A DNA stretch of 64,000 nucleotides from positions 62,001 to 126,000 of the forward strand of contig NZ_JAOYTH010000006.1 in NCBI RefSeq assembly GCF_025847205.1, read 5' to 3'. Shown piece after piece: positions 28,323 to 38,276 of this stretch. Under the pieces are notes generated by a model. The model saw only the letters and a list, made by a program, of their open reading frames with translations. It was not told the origin of the DNA and searched no databases. How positions within the stretch are numbered: the stretch's first letter is position 1; each line of letters opens with the position of its first letter. This stretch comes from Pararhizobium sp. YC-54 (GTDB taxonomy: Bacteria; Pseudomonadota; Alphaproteobacteria; Rhizobiales; Rhizobiaceae). The position numbers and the translations under genes are program-made.

Positions 28323-29819
28323 TCAGTGCCTGGCCTTCGAGCGGAAGGCGTCGAGGGGCACGGGGCGGTCGGGCAGTTCGATTCGAAACAGCGTGCCCGG
28401 CGTCGGCTTTTCCACCAGCGCGATCGTGCCGCCGTGGGCAAGCACCAGTTCGCGGGCGATGGCAAGACCCAGACCGGTGCCGCCCGAGCGGGCCGAGCCC
28501 CTGAAGGCGGCAAACAGGTTTTCTCGCGCCTTGGGCGGCATGCCGGGGCCTGTATCATCGACGGAGATACTGACGACGCTGCCGGTGCGCATTGCCGAAA
28601 CGCTGATCATGCGGGGCGCGCCGCCGTCGGAAGTGTCGTTCATCAGCGCCTGCACGGCATTGCGGCAGATATTGTGAACGACGCGGAACAGCTGTTCGCT
28701 GTCGGCATCGACCTGCAGGTCCTCGGGGATCTGGATGCTGAATTCGATACCGGCATTCGGGTCGATCGCCAGCATCTCGCCGACATCGCTGACCAGCGGC
28801 CGCAGCCTGACGAAGCGGCGATGCGGCTCCGGCTCGGTCGTGCGGCCGTAGGAGAGCACTTCGGTCGTGTAGCCAACGGCCCGGTCGATGGTGCGCAGCA
28901 GCGTCGGCGCGAAGCGTTTGACGATCGGATCGTCGACATCGGCGAGGCGGTCCGAAATCAGCTGCGCCGACGCCAGGATGTTGCGCATGTCGTGATTGAT
29001 CTTCGACACTGCGAGACCGAGATCGGCAAGGTTCTTCTGCTGCTTCAGCGTCTTTTGCAGCTGCTGCTGCATCGCCGACAGGTGCTGGCCGGCGATCGAG
29101 AGTTCGTCGCGTCCAGGCGCCGGCGCCAGAACGCGGGCGGGATTGGAGGGCTCGGCGGAGAATTCCTGCATGTTCGTGGTCATGCGGCGGATCGGCACGA
29201 TCATCAGCCGGTTGATGGCGAGGAAGATCAGGGTCGCGGTAAACAGCGAAATAGCCAGCGACAGGAAGAACATATTGCGCGAATAGATCAGCATCGCCTT
29301 GCGCAGGCTGGCATCCTCCATCACCACTTCGATGATCGCATCGCTCTCGCCGATCGGACCATAGATCCGAACAACCTTGTCGCCGCCGAACAAAAGCGTG
29401 TCAAAGGCATCGCCGATGGCGGCGATCGGCGTCATCGCCGCGATGTCGTACTGCGCATCGACGTCCGGCGGCATGTCCACCGCCGCGATCAGCCGCGATT
29501 CGTTCTTGCGCCTGAGAACGATGGCCTTGGTCCCGGTCGCCATCAGGGTTTCTTCCTGCAGCGGGCGCGACAGCTGCACGTCCTGCAGCCCATCGACCAC
29601 CACGCCGGCCGCCGCCGCCGTATTGAGCCGGTCTTCCAGCCAGCGGATGCGCATACTGGCGACGGACGGCACGAAGATCAGCACTTCGGCCAGCATGACG
29701 AAGATGACGGTCAGAAACAGAAGCTTGCCGGACAGGCCGCGAAAAAACCCGGCGCGGGCCGGCTGCCTTTGAGGGGCCGTGGTTTCAGTCAGCTCTGCCG
29801 TCATGCCGTAGAATTCCAT
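28323..29819 (-). CDS. Sensor histidine kinase, no adjacent response regulator
   Basis: The 498-aa protein has two membrane helices (about residues 33-51 and 183-203) around a periplasmic sensor, a HAMP-like linker, an H box with phospho-acceptor His276 (SKINHDMRNILAS), and an ATPase domain with N box HNICRNAVQAL, DDTGPGMP and GGTGLGLAIA. It autophosphorylates in response to an unknown periplasmic or membrane signal. No response regulator is encoded nearby, so its partner is elsewhere. The tRNA-Arg is downstream. Confidence 0.93.
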   Translation of the reverse strand: MEFYGMTAELTETTAPQRQPARAGFFRGLSGKLLFLTVIFVMLAEVLIFVPSVASMRIRWLEDRLNTAAAAGVVVDGLQDVQLSRPLQEETLMATGTKAIVLRRKNESRLIAAVDMPPDVDAQYDIAAMTPIAAIGDAFDTLLFGGDKVVRIYGPIGESDAIIEVVMEDASLRKAMLIYSRNMFFLSLAISLFTATLIFLAINRLMIVPIRRMTTNMQEFSAEPSNPARVLAPAPGRDELSIAGQHLSAMQQQLQKTLKQQKNLADLGLAVSKINHDMRNILASAQLISDRLADVDDPIVKRFAPTLLRTIDRAVGYTTEVLSYGRTTEPEPHRRFVRLRPLVSDVGEMLAIDPNAGIEFSIQIPEDLQVDADSEQLFRVVHNICRNAVQALMNDTSDGGAPRMISVSAMRTGSVVSISVDDTGPGMPPKARENLFAAFRGSARSGGTGLGLAIARELVLAHGGTIALVEKPTPGTLFRIELPDRPVPLDAFRSKARH

Positions 29820-29823
29820 CGTC

Positions 29824-29925
29824 TCAGCCGCAGCGTCTGAGCAGACGGATGGTCGCCCGGACGAACGGCATGCGTGTCAGGGGTGTATAATAGGCGATGA
29901 CGGCACGTTTTCCAATCTCCGTCAT
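29824..29925 (-). CDS. Possible 33-aa leader peptide upstream of the sensor kinase
   Basis: An ATG frame encodes MTEIGKRAVIAYYTPLTRMP and ends TIRLLRRCG, four bases before the kinase start, in the same orientation. It is basic, with no recognised family and no clear ribosome site. It could be a leader peptide or chance. Confidence 0.25.
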   Translation of the reverse strand: MTEIGKRAVIAYYTPLTRMPFVRATIRLLRRCG

Positions 29926-29953
29926 GGCCCGGATGGGGTCGCCGTGATCGGCA

Positions 29954-29991
29954 TGAAAAATCCCGCAGCGACACTGGATCGCTGCGGGATT
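29954..29991 (-). terminator. Rho-independent terminator of the chemoreceptor gene
   Basis: AATCCCGCAGCG and CGCTGCGGGATT form a 12-bp stem with a 9-base loop. On the minus strand a run of T residues follows, about 28 bases after the chemoreceptor stop. Confidence 0.9.
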
Positions 29992-30018
29992 GCTGTTCAT
30001 TTCATTCTGTCAACCGGA

Positions 30019-32028
30019 TCAGAATTCTTCCCAGTTGTCCTTCGACACGGCAGCACTGGCCGATCCGCCGCCGAAGGCGCGGGCGACGGTGCCCATCATC
30101 TTTCGGGCAGGGGATGCCACCGGACGGGTATTTTCACGAACCGGAGCAGCAACGACGCGCAGCGGCACCCCGTCATCCAGCTTGAAGTGCGAGATCAGCC
30201 GCGCCAGGCTGTCGGCTTCGGCAGACAGCTTGTGTGTGGCGGCGTTTGCTTCCTCGACCATCGCGGCATTCTGCTGGGTGACCTGGTCCATCTGGTTGAC
30301 GGCGGTCGAGACCTCGCCAAGACCGGTCGACTGTTCGCGGGCGGCCGTCGCAATCGAATGGATGTGGTCGTTGATGTTGAGCACCCGTGTTTCGATCTGG
30401 CCGAGAACCTGACCGGTCTCCTGCACCAGCTTCACGCCGGTTGCGACTTCCGAACCGGATTTGGCAATCAGCCCCTTGATGTCCTTGGCAGCACTGGCCG
30501 CACGCTGGGCAAGCTCGCGCACTTCCTGGGCAACGACCGCAAAGCCCTTGCCGGCATCGCCGGCGCGCGCTGCCTCGACACCGGCGTTGAGCGCCAAGAG
30601 GTTGGTCTGGAAGGCGATCTCGTCGATCACATTGGTGATCTGGCCGATCTCGCTCGAGGCCTGCTCGATCCGGCCCATGGCATCGACGGCCTTGCGGACG
30701 ACTTCGCCGGACTGGGCCGCACTCTGCTTGGCCTCGGTGACCATGACGGTCGCTTCCTGGGCCCTGTCGGTCGAGTTGCGCACGGCAGCGGTGATCTGCT
30801 CCAGGGCAGCGGATGTCTCCTCGAGCGCTGCTGCCTGCTGTTCGGTGCGCTTGGACAGGTCGTCGGCAGCGGACCGGAGTTCGGACGAATTGCCGTTGAT
30901 CGAGTCCGTCGTGGTGCGCACTTCACGCAGGGTGTTCTGCAGGGTGAAGAGCGTGTCGTTGACGTTCTGCTGCAACTCGGCAAAGGCGCCCTGGAAATTG
31001 CCGTGCATGTTCTGCGTCAGGTCGCCGCCCGAGAGGCTTGCAATGACGCGGCGGGTCTCGTTGACGCCGCTGTTGACGCCGTCCACCAGCTCGTTGAGGC
31101 TGGCCGCGAAGCGGTTGAGGTCCGCATTGCCGTAATCCTTGCTGATCCGCTGGGTAAAATCGCCGGCGGCAGCGGCCGTGACGACGACGGCGATGCTGGA
31201 CTGAAGATCCGCACTCTTTTCACGCAGCGCTGTTTCCTGAGCATTCAGTTCGCGCACGGCCAGACCATTGCGCTTGAACACCTCGACGGCGGCGGCCATT
31301 TCGCCGATTTCGTCCTTGCGCCCGGCAAACGGCACATCCGCATTCAGGTCGCCATCGGCAAGCTGCTTCATCGTGCCCGTCAATTGCAGGATCGGCTGGC
31401 TCAGCTGCTTGGTGCCGATATAGAACGCCGTTCCCGCGCCGATGACCAGGCCGAAGCCGGCCGTCAGGAGCACCATGAGGATCATCCGGCTTTCAATCGC
31501 ATTGACCTCGTCCTGGATGGTATCCAGAGCCGCCCGGTCCGTTTCCACGATGGCATCGATCTCGGCCTGGAAAGCCTTGCGGTTGGCGCGGTTGAGGTCG
31601 TTGTTGCCCTGCTCATTGGCGGCCTGCGGCGAGACTTCCTGGCTAAGACGCGCGGTTTCCATACGGAACGTGCGGAATTCGGCGGCGCGCTTGACGACGG
31701 CATCGAACGCCGGCAGCTGCTCGGCAGGCACCAGTGGCCGCCAGTCGGTCAAAAGGTCATCGATCTTGTCGAGGTTCTTCGCCAGGCCTTCAGCGAAAGG
31801 CTTCGACTTTTCTACCGTCGGCGCTGCGTAGATCCCGCGCGCGTCCATGACGACGGCCGTGACGAGGCGGTTCAGATGCTCGCCGTTGAAGGCGCGATCC
31901 GAGGCATTGTCGAACTGGACGATCCTTGCATTGTATTGTGTGATCACGGTGAGCGCCATGCCGGTCACGGCCAGCGCGATCAGGCTCATCACCCCGACGA
32001 TGAGATAGATCTTGCCTCGAATTTTCAT
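30019..32028 (-). CDS. Methyl-accepting chemotaxis protein with C-terminal NWEEF tether
   Basis: The 669-aa receptor has a membrane helix at about residues 8-28, a periplasmic helical ligand domain of about 150 residues, a second membrane helix near 185-205, one or two HAMP regions ([20 protein letters not shown]), and a long signalling coiled coil with the conserved hairpin [20 protein letters not shown]. It relays signals to CheA/CheW. The last five residues NWEEF match the pentapeptide that recruits the CheR/CheB adaptation enzymes. GGGAG precedes ATG 32028. Ligand unknown; no che genes are adjacent. Confidence 0.95.
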   Translation of the reverse strand: MKIRGKIYLIVGVMSLIALAVTGMALTVITQYNARIVQFDNASDRAFNGEHLNRLVTAVVMDARGIYAAPTVEKSKPFAEGLAKNLDKIDDLLTDWRPLVPAEQLPAFDAVVKRAAEFRTFRMETARLSQEVSPQAANEQGNNDLNRANRKAFQAEIDAIVETDRAALDTIQDEVNAIESRMILMVLLTAGFGLVIGAGTAFYIGTKQLSQPILQLTGTMKQLADGDLNADVPFAGRKDEIGEMAAAVEVFKRNGLAVRELNAQETALREKSADLQSSIAVVVTAAAAGDFTQRISKDYGNADLNRFAASLNELVDGVNSGVNETRRVIASLSGGDLTQNMHGNFQGAFAELQQNVNDTLFTLQNTLREVRTTTDSINGNSSELRSAADDLSKRTEQQAAALEETSAALEQITAAVRNSTDRAQEATVMVTEAKQSAAQSGEVVRKAVDAMGRIEQASSEIGQITNVIDEIAFQTNLLALNAGVEAARAGDAGKGFAVVAQEVRELAQRAASAAKDIKGLIAKSGSEVATGVKLVQETGQVLGQIETRVLNINDHIHSIATAAREQSTGLGEVSTAVNQMDQVTQQNAAMVEEANAATHKLSAEADSLARLISHFKLDDGVPLRVVAAPVRENTRPVASPARKMMGTVARAFGGGSASAAVSKDNWEEF

Positions 32029-32301
32029 GTTACGTGTCTCCCTGGGACCGGCAACAGGCCATGAAAGGCGCAGCTTACGGGCTCTTGCATCGGGCTCGAC
32101 ACTAGGAGGGTGATGGTTAACGAAGCCTCTTATGGAACTGAACAATTCTAGGGTTCTGGTCTTAGGGCTTTGTTTAAGCGTTTACATTATCATCTACTAA
32201 ATTTCAATCGTAAGTTGAACTTTACGGTCTCCACCTCACGGCGCATTGAGTATTCCAAAGCAGCAAAACGCGCGTCAACCCCAGCTTTTCAGCCCCGGCA
32301 A

Positions 32302-32330
32302 TTGACTTTCTCGCCTCTTTGCTTTTATAA
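32302..32330 (+). promoter_or_regulatory. Strong sigma-70 type promoter of rpmH-rnpA-yidC
   Basis: TTGACT (32302-32307) and TTATAA (32325-32330) are spaced 17 bp apart, about 117 bp before rpmH. This is the best promoter match in the window. The remaining 32029-32446 gap also holds the chemoreceptor promoter on the minus strand and no gene. Confidence 0.7.
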
Positions 32331-32446
32331 GCCGCCCACGTCCGGACAAGTCCCCTTGCGCCTTGCGCGATGCCATGTCCGGAACGTAACGCTCCCTTGC
32401 TAAGAAGCAAACCCAAGAAGGGCCGCACACCGCGGTATTAAAATAA

Positions 32447-32584
32447 ATGACGAAGCGTACCTATCAACCGTCCAAGCTTGTTCGCAAGCGCCGTCACGGC
32501 TTCCGTGCACGTATCGCCACCAAGGGTGGCCGCAAGGTTATCGTTGCCCGCCGGGCACGTGGCCGTAAGCGTCTGTCGGCTTAA
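32447..32584 (+). CDS. rpmH: 50S ribosomal protein L34
   Basis: The 45-aa product [15 protein letters not shown] ... [12 protein letters not shown] is the highly conserved, very basic L34 of the large subunit. It starts the classic rpmH-rnpA-yidC cluster. No strong ribosome site is visible, as is usual for this gene; AAATAA precedes the ATG. Confidence 0.98.
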   Translation: MTKRTYQPSKLVRKRRHGFRARIATKGGRKVIVARRARGRKRLSA

Positions 32585-32655
32585 GGCCGTCTGGCGCGTG
32601 CCGCGTCTTCGCGCACTAACCTTCGCGAAACCTGCATGCGCGGCTTCACGGCGCC

Positions 32656-32695
32656 GGAGCATCCTTCAAGCGTCCCTGTGGACGCTGGATGCTCC
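32656..32695 (+). promoter_or_regulatory. Long hairpin in the rpmH-rnpA spacer
   Basis: GGAGCATCC ... AGCGTCC pairs with GGACGCT GGATGCTCC, giving 16 base pairs interrupted by one 4-base bulge (TTCA), with loop CTGT. It ends 24 bases before the rnpA start, just upstream of its AAGGAG. No T-run follows, so attenuation, processing or message stabilisation is more likely than full termination. Confidence 0.75.
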
Positions 32696-32719
32696 TGCTC
32701 CAGGAAGGAGCGCGGGCGA

Positions 32720-33106
32720 ATGACATCACCCAAGCCTAAATCAACTGCCGGGCGGCTGAAAAGCCGGCCGCAGTTTCTTGCTGTGCGCAAGGGAGAGCAG
32801 CGGAAAGGCCCGTTGTTTCTTCTCGAGGTTCTTGACCGCGGCGAACCTGACACCGGGCCGCGTGTCGGCTTCACCGTCACCAAGAAGCATGGCAATGCCG
32901 TCGAACGCAACCGGATGCGCCGGCGTCTCAAGGAAGCCGTGCGGCTTTCCGCCGGATTTGCAATGAAGCCCGGACACGACTATGTGATTGTCGCCAGACG
33001 CGACCTTTTGAACGCGCCCTTCGAGCGGATCGGCAAGACCCTCTGCGAGCGGATCGAAAGCAAGCAAAAATATTCACGGCCCCCGGCCGGCTCCAGGAAA
33101 GAATGA
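32720..33106 (+). CDS. rnpA: Ribonuclease P protein component
   Basis: The 128-aa basic protein assists RNase P RNA in trimming tRNA 5' leaders. The family signature [17 protein letters not shown] is present, with FTVTKKHG before it. AAGGAG precedes ATG 32720; the frame extends upstream through the spacer hairpin and that part is not conserved. Its last four bases overlap the yidC start (ATGA). Confidence 0.95.
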   Translation: MTSPKPKSTAGRLKSRPQFLAVRKGEQRKGPLFLLEVLDRGEPDTGPRVGFTVTKKHGNAVERNRMRRRLKEAVRLSAGFAMKPGHDYVIVARRDLLNAPFERIGKTLCERIESKQKYSRPPAGSRKE

Positions 33107-34890
33107 TGGAAAAAAACCGCAACTACTTCGTGGCGATTGGGCTGTCAGTGCTCATCCTGATTGCCTGGCAATTTCTCTATGTGAACCCGAAGATGGAGAA
33201 AGAACGGATTGCGGCGGAAGCCCAGCAGAAGATCACCCAGCAGAACCAGCCGGCAGCAACGCCCGCTGTTTCCGGCCAGGCGCAGCCAGCCCAGGGCGCA
33301 GTCCCCGGCGCTGTCGAAACCCGCGACCAGGCGATCGCCAAATCGGCCCGTGTTTCCATCGACACGGCAGCGCTGAGCGGCTCGATCAACCTGACCGGCG
33401 CGCGCTTCGATGATTTGAAGCTCAAGGAATACCACGAGACCGTCGACGACAAGAGCCCGCTGATCACACTGTTCAGCCCCTCCGACACCCCGGACGGCTA
33501 CTTTACCGAGCTCGGCTATATCGGCAACGAGGCGACCGGCACCGTTCCGGGCCCGGCAACCGTATGGACGCTCAAGAGCGGCGACAAGCTGACGACGGCA
33601 ACACCGGTTGTTCTGGCCTTCACCAACGAAAAGGGCGTGGTTTTCACCCGCACGATCTCGATCGACGAACATTTCATGTTCCAGGTCATCGACACGATCA
33701 ACAATGGCAGCGGCGCTCCGGTATCGCTCTCCACCTACGGCCGCGTCACCCGCTTCAACAAGCCGACGACCCCGAGCGTCTACGTTCTGCATGAAGGCTT
33801 CATCGGTGTCATCGGCGAGCACGGCCTGAACGAAATTGCCTACAGCAAGGTGGAGAACGACGTTCCCGTCAAGCACGAAAAGGCAACGACCGGCTGGCTC
33901 GGCATCACCGACAAGTACTGGGCCGCAGCGATCGTTCCGCCGCAGACCCTGGCTTACGAATCTAAGTACGAGCACTTCACCGATGGCCGCCCGCGCTTCC
34001 AGGCCGACTACAAGCAGGATGCCGTGACGATTGCACCCGGCCAGTCCACGGACCTGAAGACCCTGGTTTTCGCCGGCGCCAAGCAGGTGCCGCTGGTTGA
34101 CGGCTACGAGAAGAGCTACTCGATCCCGCAGTTCGACCTGCTGATCGACTGGGGCTGGTTCTACTTCATCACCAAGCCGATGTTCAAACTGATGGACTTC
34201 TTCTTCCGCTATTTTGGCAATTTCGGCGTTGCGATCCTTTTGACCACCATCGTCGTCAAGGCGCTGTTCTTCCCGCTTGCCTCGAAGCAATACGCTTCGA
34301 TGGCGAACATGAAGAAGGTTCAGCCGAAGATGGAGGAACTGAAGAAGAAGCACGGCGACGACCGCATGGCGCTGCAGCAGGGCATGATGCAGCTCTACAA
34401 GGATGAAAAGATCAACCCGATCGCCGGCTGCTGGCCGATCCTGTTGCAGATTCCGGTGTTTTTCGCGCTCTACAAGGTAATCTACGTTACCATCGAAATG
34501 CGCCATGCACCGTTCTTCGGCTGGATTCAGGACCTGTCCGCGCCGGATCCGACCTCGCTATTCAACCTGTTCGGCCTCCTGCCCTACGACGTGCCGCAGG
34601 CACTGGTGATCGGCATCTGGCCGCTGGTCATGGGCATCACCATGTTCCTGCAGATGCGCATGAACCCGACGCCGCCGGATCCGACCCAGGCGATGCTGTT
34701 CACCTGGATGCCGCTGGTCTTCACCTTCATGCTGGCAAGCTTCCCGGCCGGTCTGGTCATCTACTGGGCCTGGAACAACACGCTGTCGATCGCCCAGCAA
34801 GCCTTCATCATGAAGCGCCACGGCGCCAAGATCGAACTGTTCGACAATCTCAAGGGATTGTTCGCAAAGAAACCGAAGCCGGCCGAATAG
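33103..34890 (+). CDS. yidC: Membrane protein insertase
   Basis: YidC inserts and folds inner-membrane proteins, alone or with SecYEG. The 595-aa protein has an N-terminal anchor helix (residues 8-25), a large periplasmic beta domain (about 60-350), and the C-terminal 60 kDa core with five helices ([53 protein letters not shown]). Start overlaps rnpA, so the two are translationally coupled. yidD, often present between them in other bacteria, is absent here. Confidence 0.97.
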   Translation: MMEKNRNYFVAIGLSVLILIAWQFLYVNPKMEKERIAAEAQQKITQQNQPAATPAVSGQAQPAQGAVPGAVETRDQAIAKSARVSIDTAALSGSINLTGARFDDLKLKEYHETVDDKSPLITLFSPSDTPDGYFTELGYIGNEATGTVPGPATVWTLKSGDKLTTATPVVLAFTNEKGVVFTRTISIDEHFMFQVIDTINNGSGAPVSLSTYGRVTRFNKPTTPSVYVLHEGFIGVIGEHGLNEIAYSKVENDVPVKHEKATTGWLGITDKYWAAAIVPPQTLAYESKYEHFTDGRPRFQADYKQDAVTIAPGQSTDLKTLVFAGAKQVPLVDGYEKSYSIPQFDLLIDWGWFYFITKPMFKLMDFFFRYFGNFGVAILLTTIVVKALFFPLASKQYASMANMKKVQPKMEELKKKHGDDRMALQQGMMQLYKDEKINPIAGCWPILLQIPVFFALYKVIYVTIEMRHAPFFGWIQDLSAPDPTSLFNLFGLLPYDVPQALVIGIWPLVMGITMFLQMRMNPTPPDPTQAMLFTWMPLVFTFMLASFPAGLVIYWAWNNTLSIAQQAFIMKRHGAKIELFDNLKGLFAKKPKPAE

Positions 34891-34922
34891 GCCGGAACCG
34901 AGCGCACATCATCTCCAGTCAC

Positions 34923-34950
34923 AAGGCCCCGGATCACCATCCGGGGCCTT
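34923..34950. terminator. Terminator hairpin after yidC
   Basis: AAGGCCCCGGAT and ATCCGGGGCCTT form a 12-bp stem with loop CACC between the yidC stop and the convergent tautomerase gene. It can serve both strands. Confidence 0.85.
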
Positions 34951-34974
34951 TGCCGTTCTGGCGGCTGGAGACGC

Positions 34975-35400
34975 TTAAGCCGCAGCGCGCGCTGCTTCCG
35001 CAGCAGCGGCCTGGGCGCGTAACAGGCGGCGCTCTTCCTGGGTCACGCCGTCATAGCCCCAGGCATCGGCCTCGATCTCATCGACGACGACATAGGTGGC
35101 AACCGGCAGGTCCGTCCCGAGCACTTCTCTGAACATCGCCGCCACCGCAGCCACGAAGCGCGCCTTTTCCTCATGCGTATTGGTGCCGCGAGTCACCTTG
35201 ACATCGAGATGGGCGGCAACCGGCACCGGTTCGCCACCGACCGTCCAGCTTCCGGGCTCGGCCACATCGACCCGGACGGCGGTAACTTCCGGCCGCTTGC
35301 GCATGATATCCACCATGAAGCCGGTGGCCTGCTTCTGCAGCTGCTGCTTTTCGCGTGCGCCGATATGAGCCCCGGCAACCTGAATATGAACGAAGGGCAT
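34975..35400 (-). CDS. Tautomerase-superfamily protein (4-oxalocrotonate tautomerase-like)
   Basis: The 141-aa protein keeps the catalytic Pro1 after methionine removal (MPFVHIQVAG) and the tautomerase fold pattern with a second beta-alpha-beta unit (HLDVKVTRGTNT, TYVVVDEIEADAWGYDG). Members isomerise unsaturated keto acids or dehalogenate small substrates; the substrate here is unknown. It diverges from a LysR-type gene that probably controls it. Confidence 0.8.
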   Translation of the reverse strand: MPFVHIQVAGAHIGAREKQQLQKQATGFMVDIMRKRPEVTAVRVDVAEPGSWTVGGEPVPVAAHLDVKVTRGTNTHEEKARFVAAVAAMFREVLGTDLPVATYVVVDEIEADAWGYDGVTQEERRLLRAQAAAAEAARAAA

Positions 35401-35501
35401 GAGCGTTTTCCTTTCCTGGAATGTGTTGACGCGTTGAGACTACTGCTGCACATTAGTTTTGAAAAATTGGAACTTCTGAACAATTAGTTTGGCAAAACAG
35501 A
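35401..35501. promoter_or_regulatory. Divergent tautomerase/LysR control region
   Basis: The 101-bp gap is AT-rich near its LysR side. ATTAGTTTT at 35452 and ATTAGTTT at 35483 form direct repeats 31 bp apart, three helical turns, a spacing consistent with binding of a regulator tetramer. Confidence 0.4.
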
Positions 35502-36371
35502 ATGGTTTTACCCGTCAATATCGACATGGACGTGCTGCGAACCTTCGTCACCGGGATCGATCTCGGCAGCTTTGCCAAGGCCGCCGATCGCCTTGGCCGC
35601 TCCCCGTCCGCCATCAGCCTGCAACTGCGCAAGCTGGAGGAACAGGCGGGCCAGACATTGTTCCAAAAGCAGGGGCGCGGCCTGGCGCTGACGGAGGCCG
35701 GCGACATCCTGATCGGCTATGCCAGGCGCATCCTCGAGCTCAACGACGAGGCGCGCAGCGCCATGACCGGACTTTCGGCCATGCAGGGCTGGGTGCGGAT
35801 CGGCCTGCCGCAGGATTTCGCCGAGACCTGGTTTCCGGGCCTGCTCGGCCGCTTTGCCCGGGCGCATCCCAAGGTGCGCGTCGAAGCCCGCGTCGACCGC
35901 GGCTCGGCCCTGGCGCAGAGCGTCGAGCGTGGCGACCTCGATCTTGCGGTGACGTGGGGCCGGATGGGGGACACGCATGCACAGATCATCGCGACGCGGC
36001 CCGTCGTCTGGATCGGCCCGGACGGGTTTACGCTGGACACAAGCGAACCCCTGCCGCTGATCGCCTTCGATTCCCCTTGCGCGTTTCGCAGCGCCGGCCT
36101 TGAGGCGCTTGACCGTGAAGGGATCGAATGGCGGCATGCCTTTGCCAGCCCGAGCCTTGGCGGCCTCTGGGCGGCGGTGACAGCAGGTCTTGGCGTGACA
36201 TTGCGCACGGCCGAAGGCGTGCCGCCGCATCTGCGGGTGCTTGATCCCACTGCATCCGGCCTGCCCGCCCTTGGCCGTATCGAGCTTGCCCTGCACCGCT
36301 CCGGCACCGAACAGAGCCCGGCCATCGCACAACTGCAGGCGCTGCTCATCGAGGCGATCACCGCCGGCTAG
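35502..36371 (+). CDS. LysR-type transcriptional regulator
   Basis: The 289-aa protein has the LysR winged helix in the first 65 residues (FVTGIDLGSFAKAADRLG, SPSAISLQLRKLEEQ) and a periplasmic-binding-protein-like effector domain. LysR proteins usually regulate the divergent neighbour, here the tautomerase. The start could also be the internal ATG at 35526; neither has a clear ribosome site. Confidence 0.9.
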   Translation: MVLPVNIDMDVLRTFVTGIDLGSFAKAADRLGRSPSAISLQLRKLEEQAGQTLFQKQGRGLALTEAGDILIGYARRILELNDEARSAMTGLSAMQGWVRIGLPQDFAETWFPGLLGRFARAHPKVRVEARVDRGSALAQSVERGDLDLAVTWGRMGDTHAQIIATRPVVWIGPDGFTLDTSEPLPLIAFDSPCAFRSAGLEALDREGIEWRHAFASPSLGGLWAAVTAGLGVTLRTAEGVPPHLRVLDPTASGLPALGRIELALHRSGTEQSPAIAQLQALLIEAITAG

Positions 36372-36518
36372 GGGCCTTCAGGACTATATGGAGGCAGTTC
36401 CTCAAGCCGGCGCGGCCACCGCCGTGCTGGAAAGTTTGCGACAGCCCTCTGTCGCGAATACCGGCGCATACGGGCCCGTGGGCTTTTACACTACAGCTAC
36501 AGCAACCGGATTCTCGCC

Positions 36519-37436
36519 ATGTCGCAGCCCTCCACACTGCAGCAATCCGTAACCACCGGCCAACAAACCTCGACGCAGGGCGCAGCACTGGTGCTCGGCT
36601 CGGCCATCGTCTGGAGTTTTGGCGGCACGTTGGCGCGGTTCCTGTCGATCGAAGATGGCTGGACCGTCGTCTTCTGGCGCTCGCTCTTCGCCGCCCTCTT
36701 CCTGATCGGCTTCATGCTCCTGCGTGACGGCCCGCGCGGCACCATCACGCTGTTTCGCAATATGGGCCTGCCGGGTATCGCCGTCGGGCTGTGTTTTGCC
36801 ACCGCCTCGACCTCGTTCATCCTGGCGCTCGCCTTTACCACCGTTGCCAATATCGTTCTCATCCAGGCCGGCGTGCCGCTGATTGCGGCGCTGATCGGCT
36901 GGATCGTCTTTCGCGAACGCGTTTCGCTTTTGACCTGGCTTGCCATCGCCGCCGTCATTGGCGGCGTCGCCATCATGGTGTCGGATTCCATGAGCGGCGC
37001 AGTCTCGCCGATCGGCGATGCGCTGGCCATCCTGATAGCCTTCGTCTTCGCGCTCGCCACCGTCATTACCCGCCGGTACGCCCATGTGCGCATGACGCCG
37101 GCCGCCTGTTTCGGCACCGTCGTCGCCGGTTCGGTTGCGGCGATCATGGCGTCCGGTCTCAGCGTCACGCTGCCGGAACTCGGCATACTCGTGACGTTCG
37201 GGGCTCTGAACTTCGGCCTTGGCCTGGCCTTCTTCGTCACCGGTGCCCGGCTGATCCCGTCGGCACTCGCGGCGCTCCTCGGCACCGCCGAGACGATCCT
37301 TGCGCCGCTCTGGGTCGCCCTGATCCACGGCGAGATCCCGAGCCTCAACACGATCTTCGGCGGAACGATCGTGCTCATCGCCCTCCTCTCCTATCTCGGC
37401 ATCGAGATGTGGCGGCAGCGGCGCGCGGCCGCCTGA
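36519..37436 (+). CDS. EamA/DMT-family transporter
   Basis: The 305-aa protein has about ten hydrophobic helices in two EamA repeats (ALVLGSAIVWSFGG; DALAILIAFVFALATV) typical of drug/metabolite exporters. The repeat ends carry the family GxxxAxxE-like segment PLIAALIGWIVFRERVS. Substrate unknown. It lies between the LysR gene and engB and may be controlled with the tautomerase group. Confidence 0.88.
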   Translation: MSQPSTLQQSVTTGQQTSTQGAALVLGSAIVWSFGGTLARFLSIEDGWTVVFWRSLFAALFLIGFMLLRDGPRGTITLFRNMGLPGIAVGLCFATASTSFILALAFTTVANIVLIQAGVPLIAALIGWIVFRERVSLLTWLAIAAVIGGVAIMVSDSMSGAVSPIGDALAILIAFVFALATVITRRYAHVRMTPAACFGTVVAGSVAAIMASGLSVTLPELGILVTFGALNFGLGLAFFVTGARLIPSALAALLGTAETILAPLWVALIHGEIPSLNTIFGGTIVLIALLSYLGIEMWRQRRAAA

Positions 37437-37520
37437 GCAAATTTGCGAAAATCGCGAGTTTTCTTGACATGGCGGCACAAAACCGTGAAGTCCTGAACAA
37501 AAGCCAAGGACAGGACCGCC

Positions 37521-38174
37521 ATGACAGACGTTACGCAGCAGGACGACAAGCCCCTTTTCGGGCGGCCATGGGTATTCATCCGCGGCGTGCCGTCGATGAA
37601 GTTCCTGCCGCCGGAAGGCCCGCTGGAAATCGCCTTTGCCGGCCGCTCCAATGTCGGCAAGTCGTCGCTGATCAACGGGCTGGTGGGGCAGAAGGGCCTT
37701 GCCCGCACGTCGAACACGCCGGGCCGCACCCAGGAGCTCAACTATTTCGTGCCGGACGGCTATTCCGGCCAGCCCGGCGACCTGCCGCCGATGGCGCTGG
37801 TCGATATGCCCGGCTATGGCTATGCGCAGGCACCGAAGGAACATGTCGACGCCTGGACCAAGCTGGTCTTCGACTATCTGCGCGGCCGCTCGACGCTGAA
37901 GCGCGTCTACGTGCTGATCGACAGCCGCCACGGCATCAAAAAGAATGACGACGACGTGCTGGACCTGCTCGACAAGGCGGCCGTGTCCTATCAGATCGTT
38001 CTGACCAAGACCGACAAGATCAAGGATCCCGCCGTTCCCCGGCTGATTTCCGAAACGCTGGAAAAGATCAAGAAGCGCCCGGCAGCCTTCCCCGAAGTGC
38101 TTGCGACGTCGTCCGAGAAAGGCATCGGCATGGAAGAGCTGCGCGACGCCATCCGTGTCGCCATCTCCACCTGA
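37521..38174 (+). CDS. engB: Ribosome biogenesis GTPase EngB/YsxC
   Basis: This essential GTPase assists large-subunit assembly. The 217-aa product has G1 [13 protein letters not shown]2 region [12 protein letters not shown]3 DMPGYGYA and G4 TKTDKI. Size is normal. In related genomes it follows yidC closely; here three unrelated genes intervene. Confidence 0.96.
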   Translation: MTDVTQQDDKPLFGRPWVFIRGVPSMKFLPPEGPLEIAFAGRSNVGKSSLINGLVGQKGLARTSNTPGRTQELNYFVPDGYSGQPGDLPPMALVDMPGYGYAQAPKEHVDAWTKLVFDYLRGRSTLKRVYVLIDSRHGIKKNDDDVLDLLDKAAVSYQIVLTKTDKIKDPAVPRLISETLEKIKKRPAAFPEVLATSSEKGIGMEELRDAIRVAIST

Positions 38175-38276
38175 TCGCGGCTGTCACACTACCCTGACAT
38201 GAAATGTGCTCTATCTCCACGCGCGGGGCGGCCTTCCGGCCGGCTCGATACGTCAAGCGTTCAAGGAGAAAACAAC

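Noticed and set aside
28239..32064. Long plus-strand frames opposite the sensor kinase and the chemoreceptor
   Set aside because: The minus-strand products have complete domains; the opposite frames have none and lack ribosome sites.
32029..32446. Gap before rpmH considered as a replication origin
   Set aside because: No cluster of DnaA boxes is visible and dnaA/dnaN/hemE are absent.
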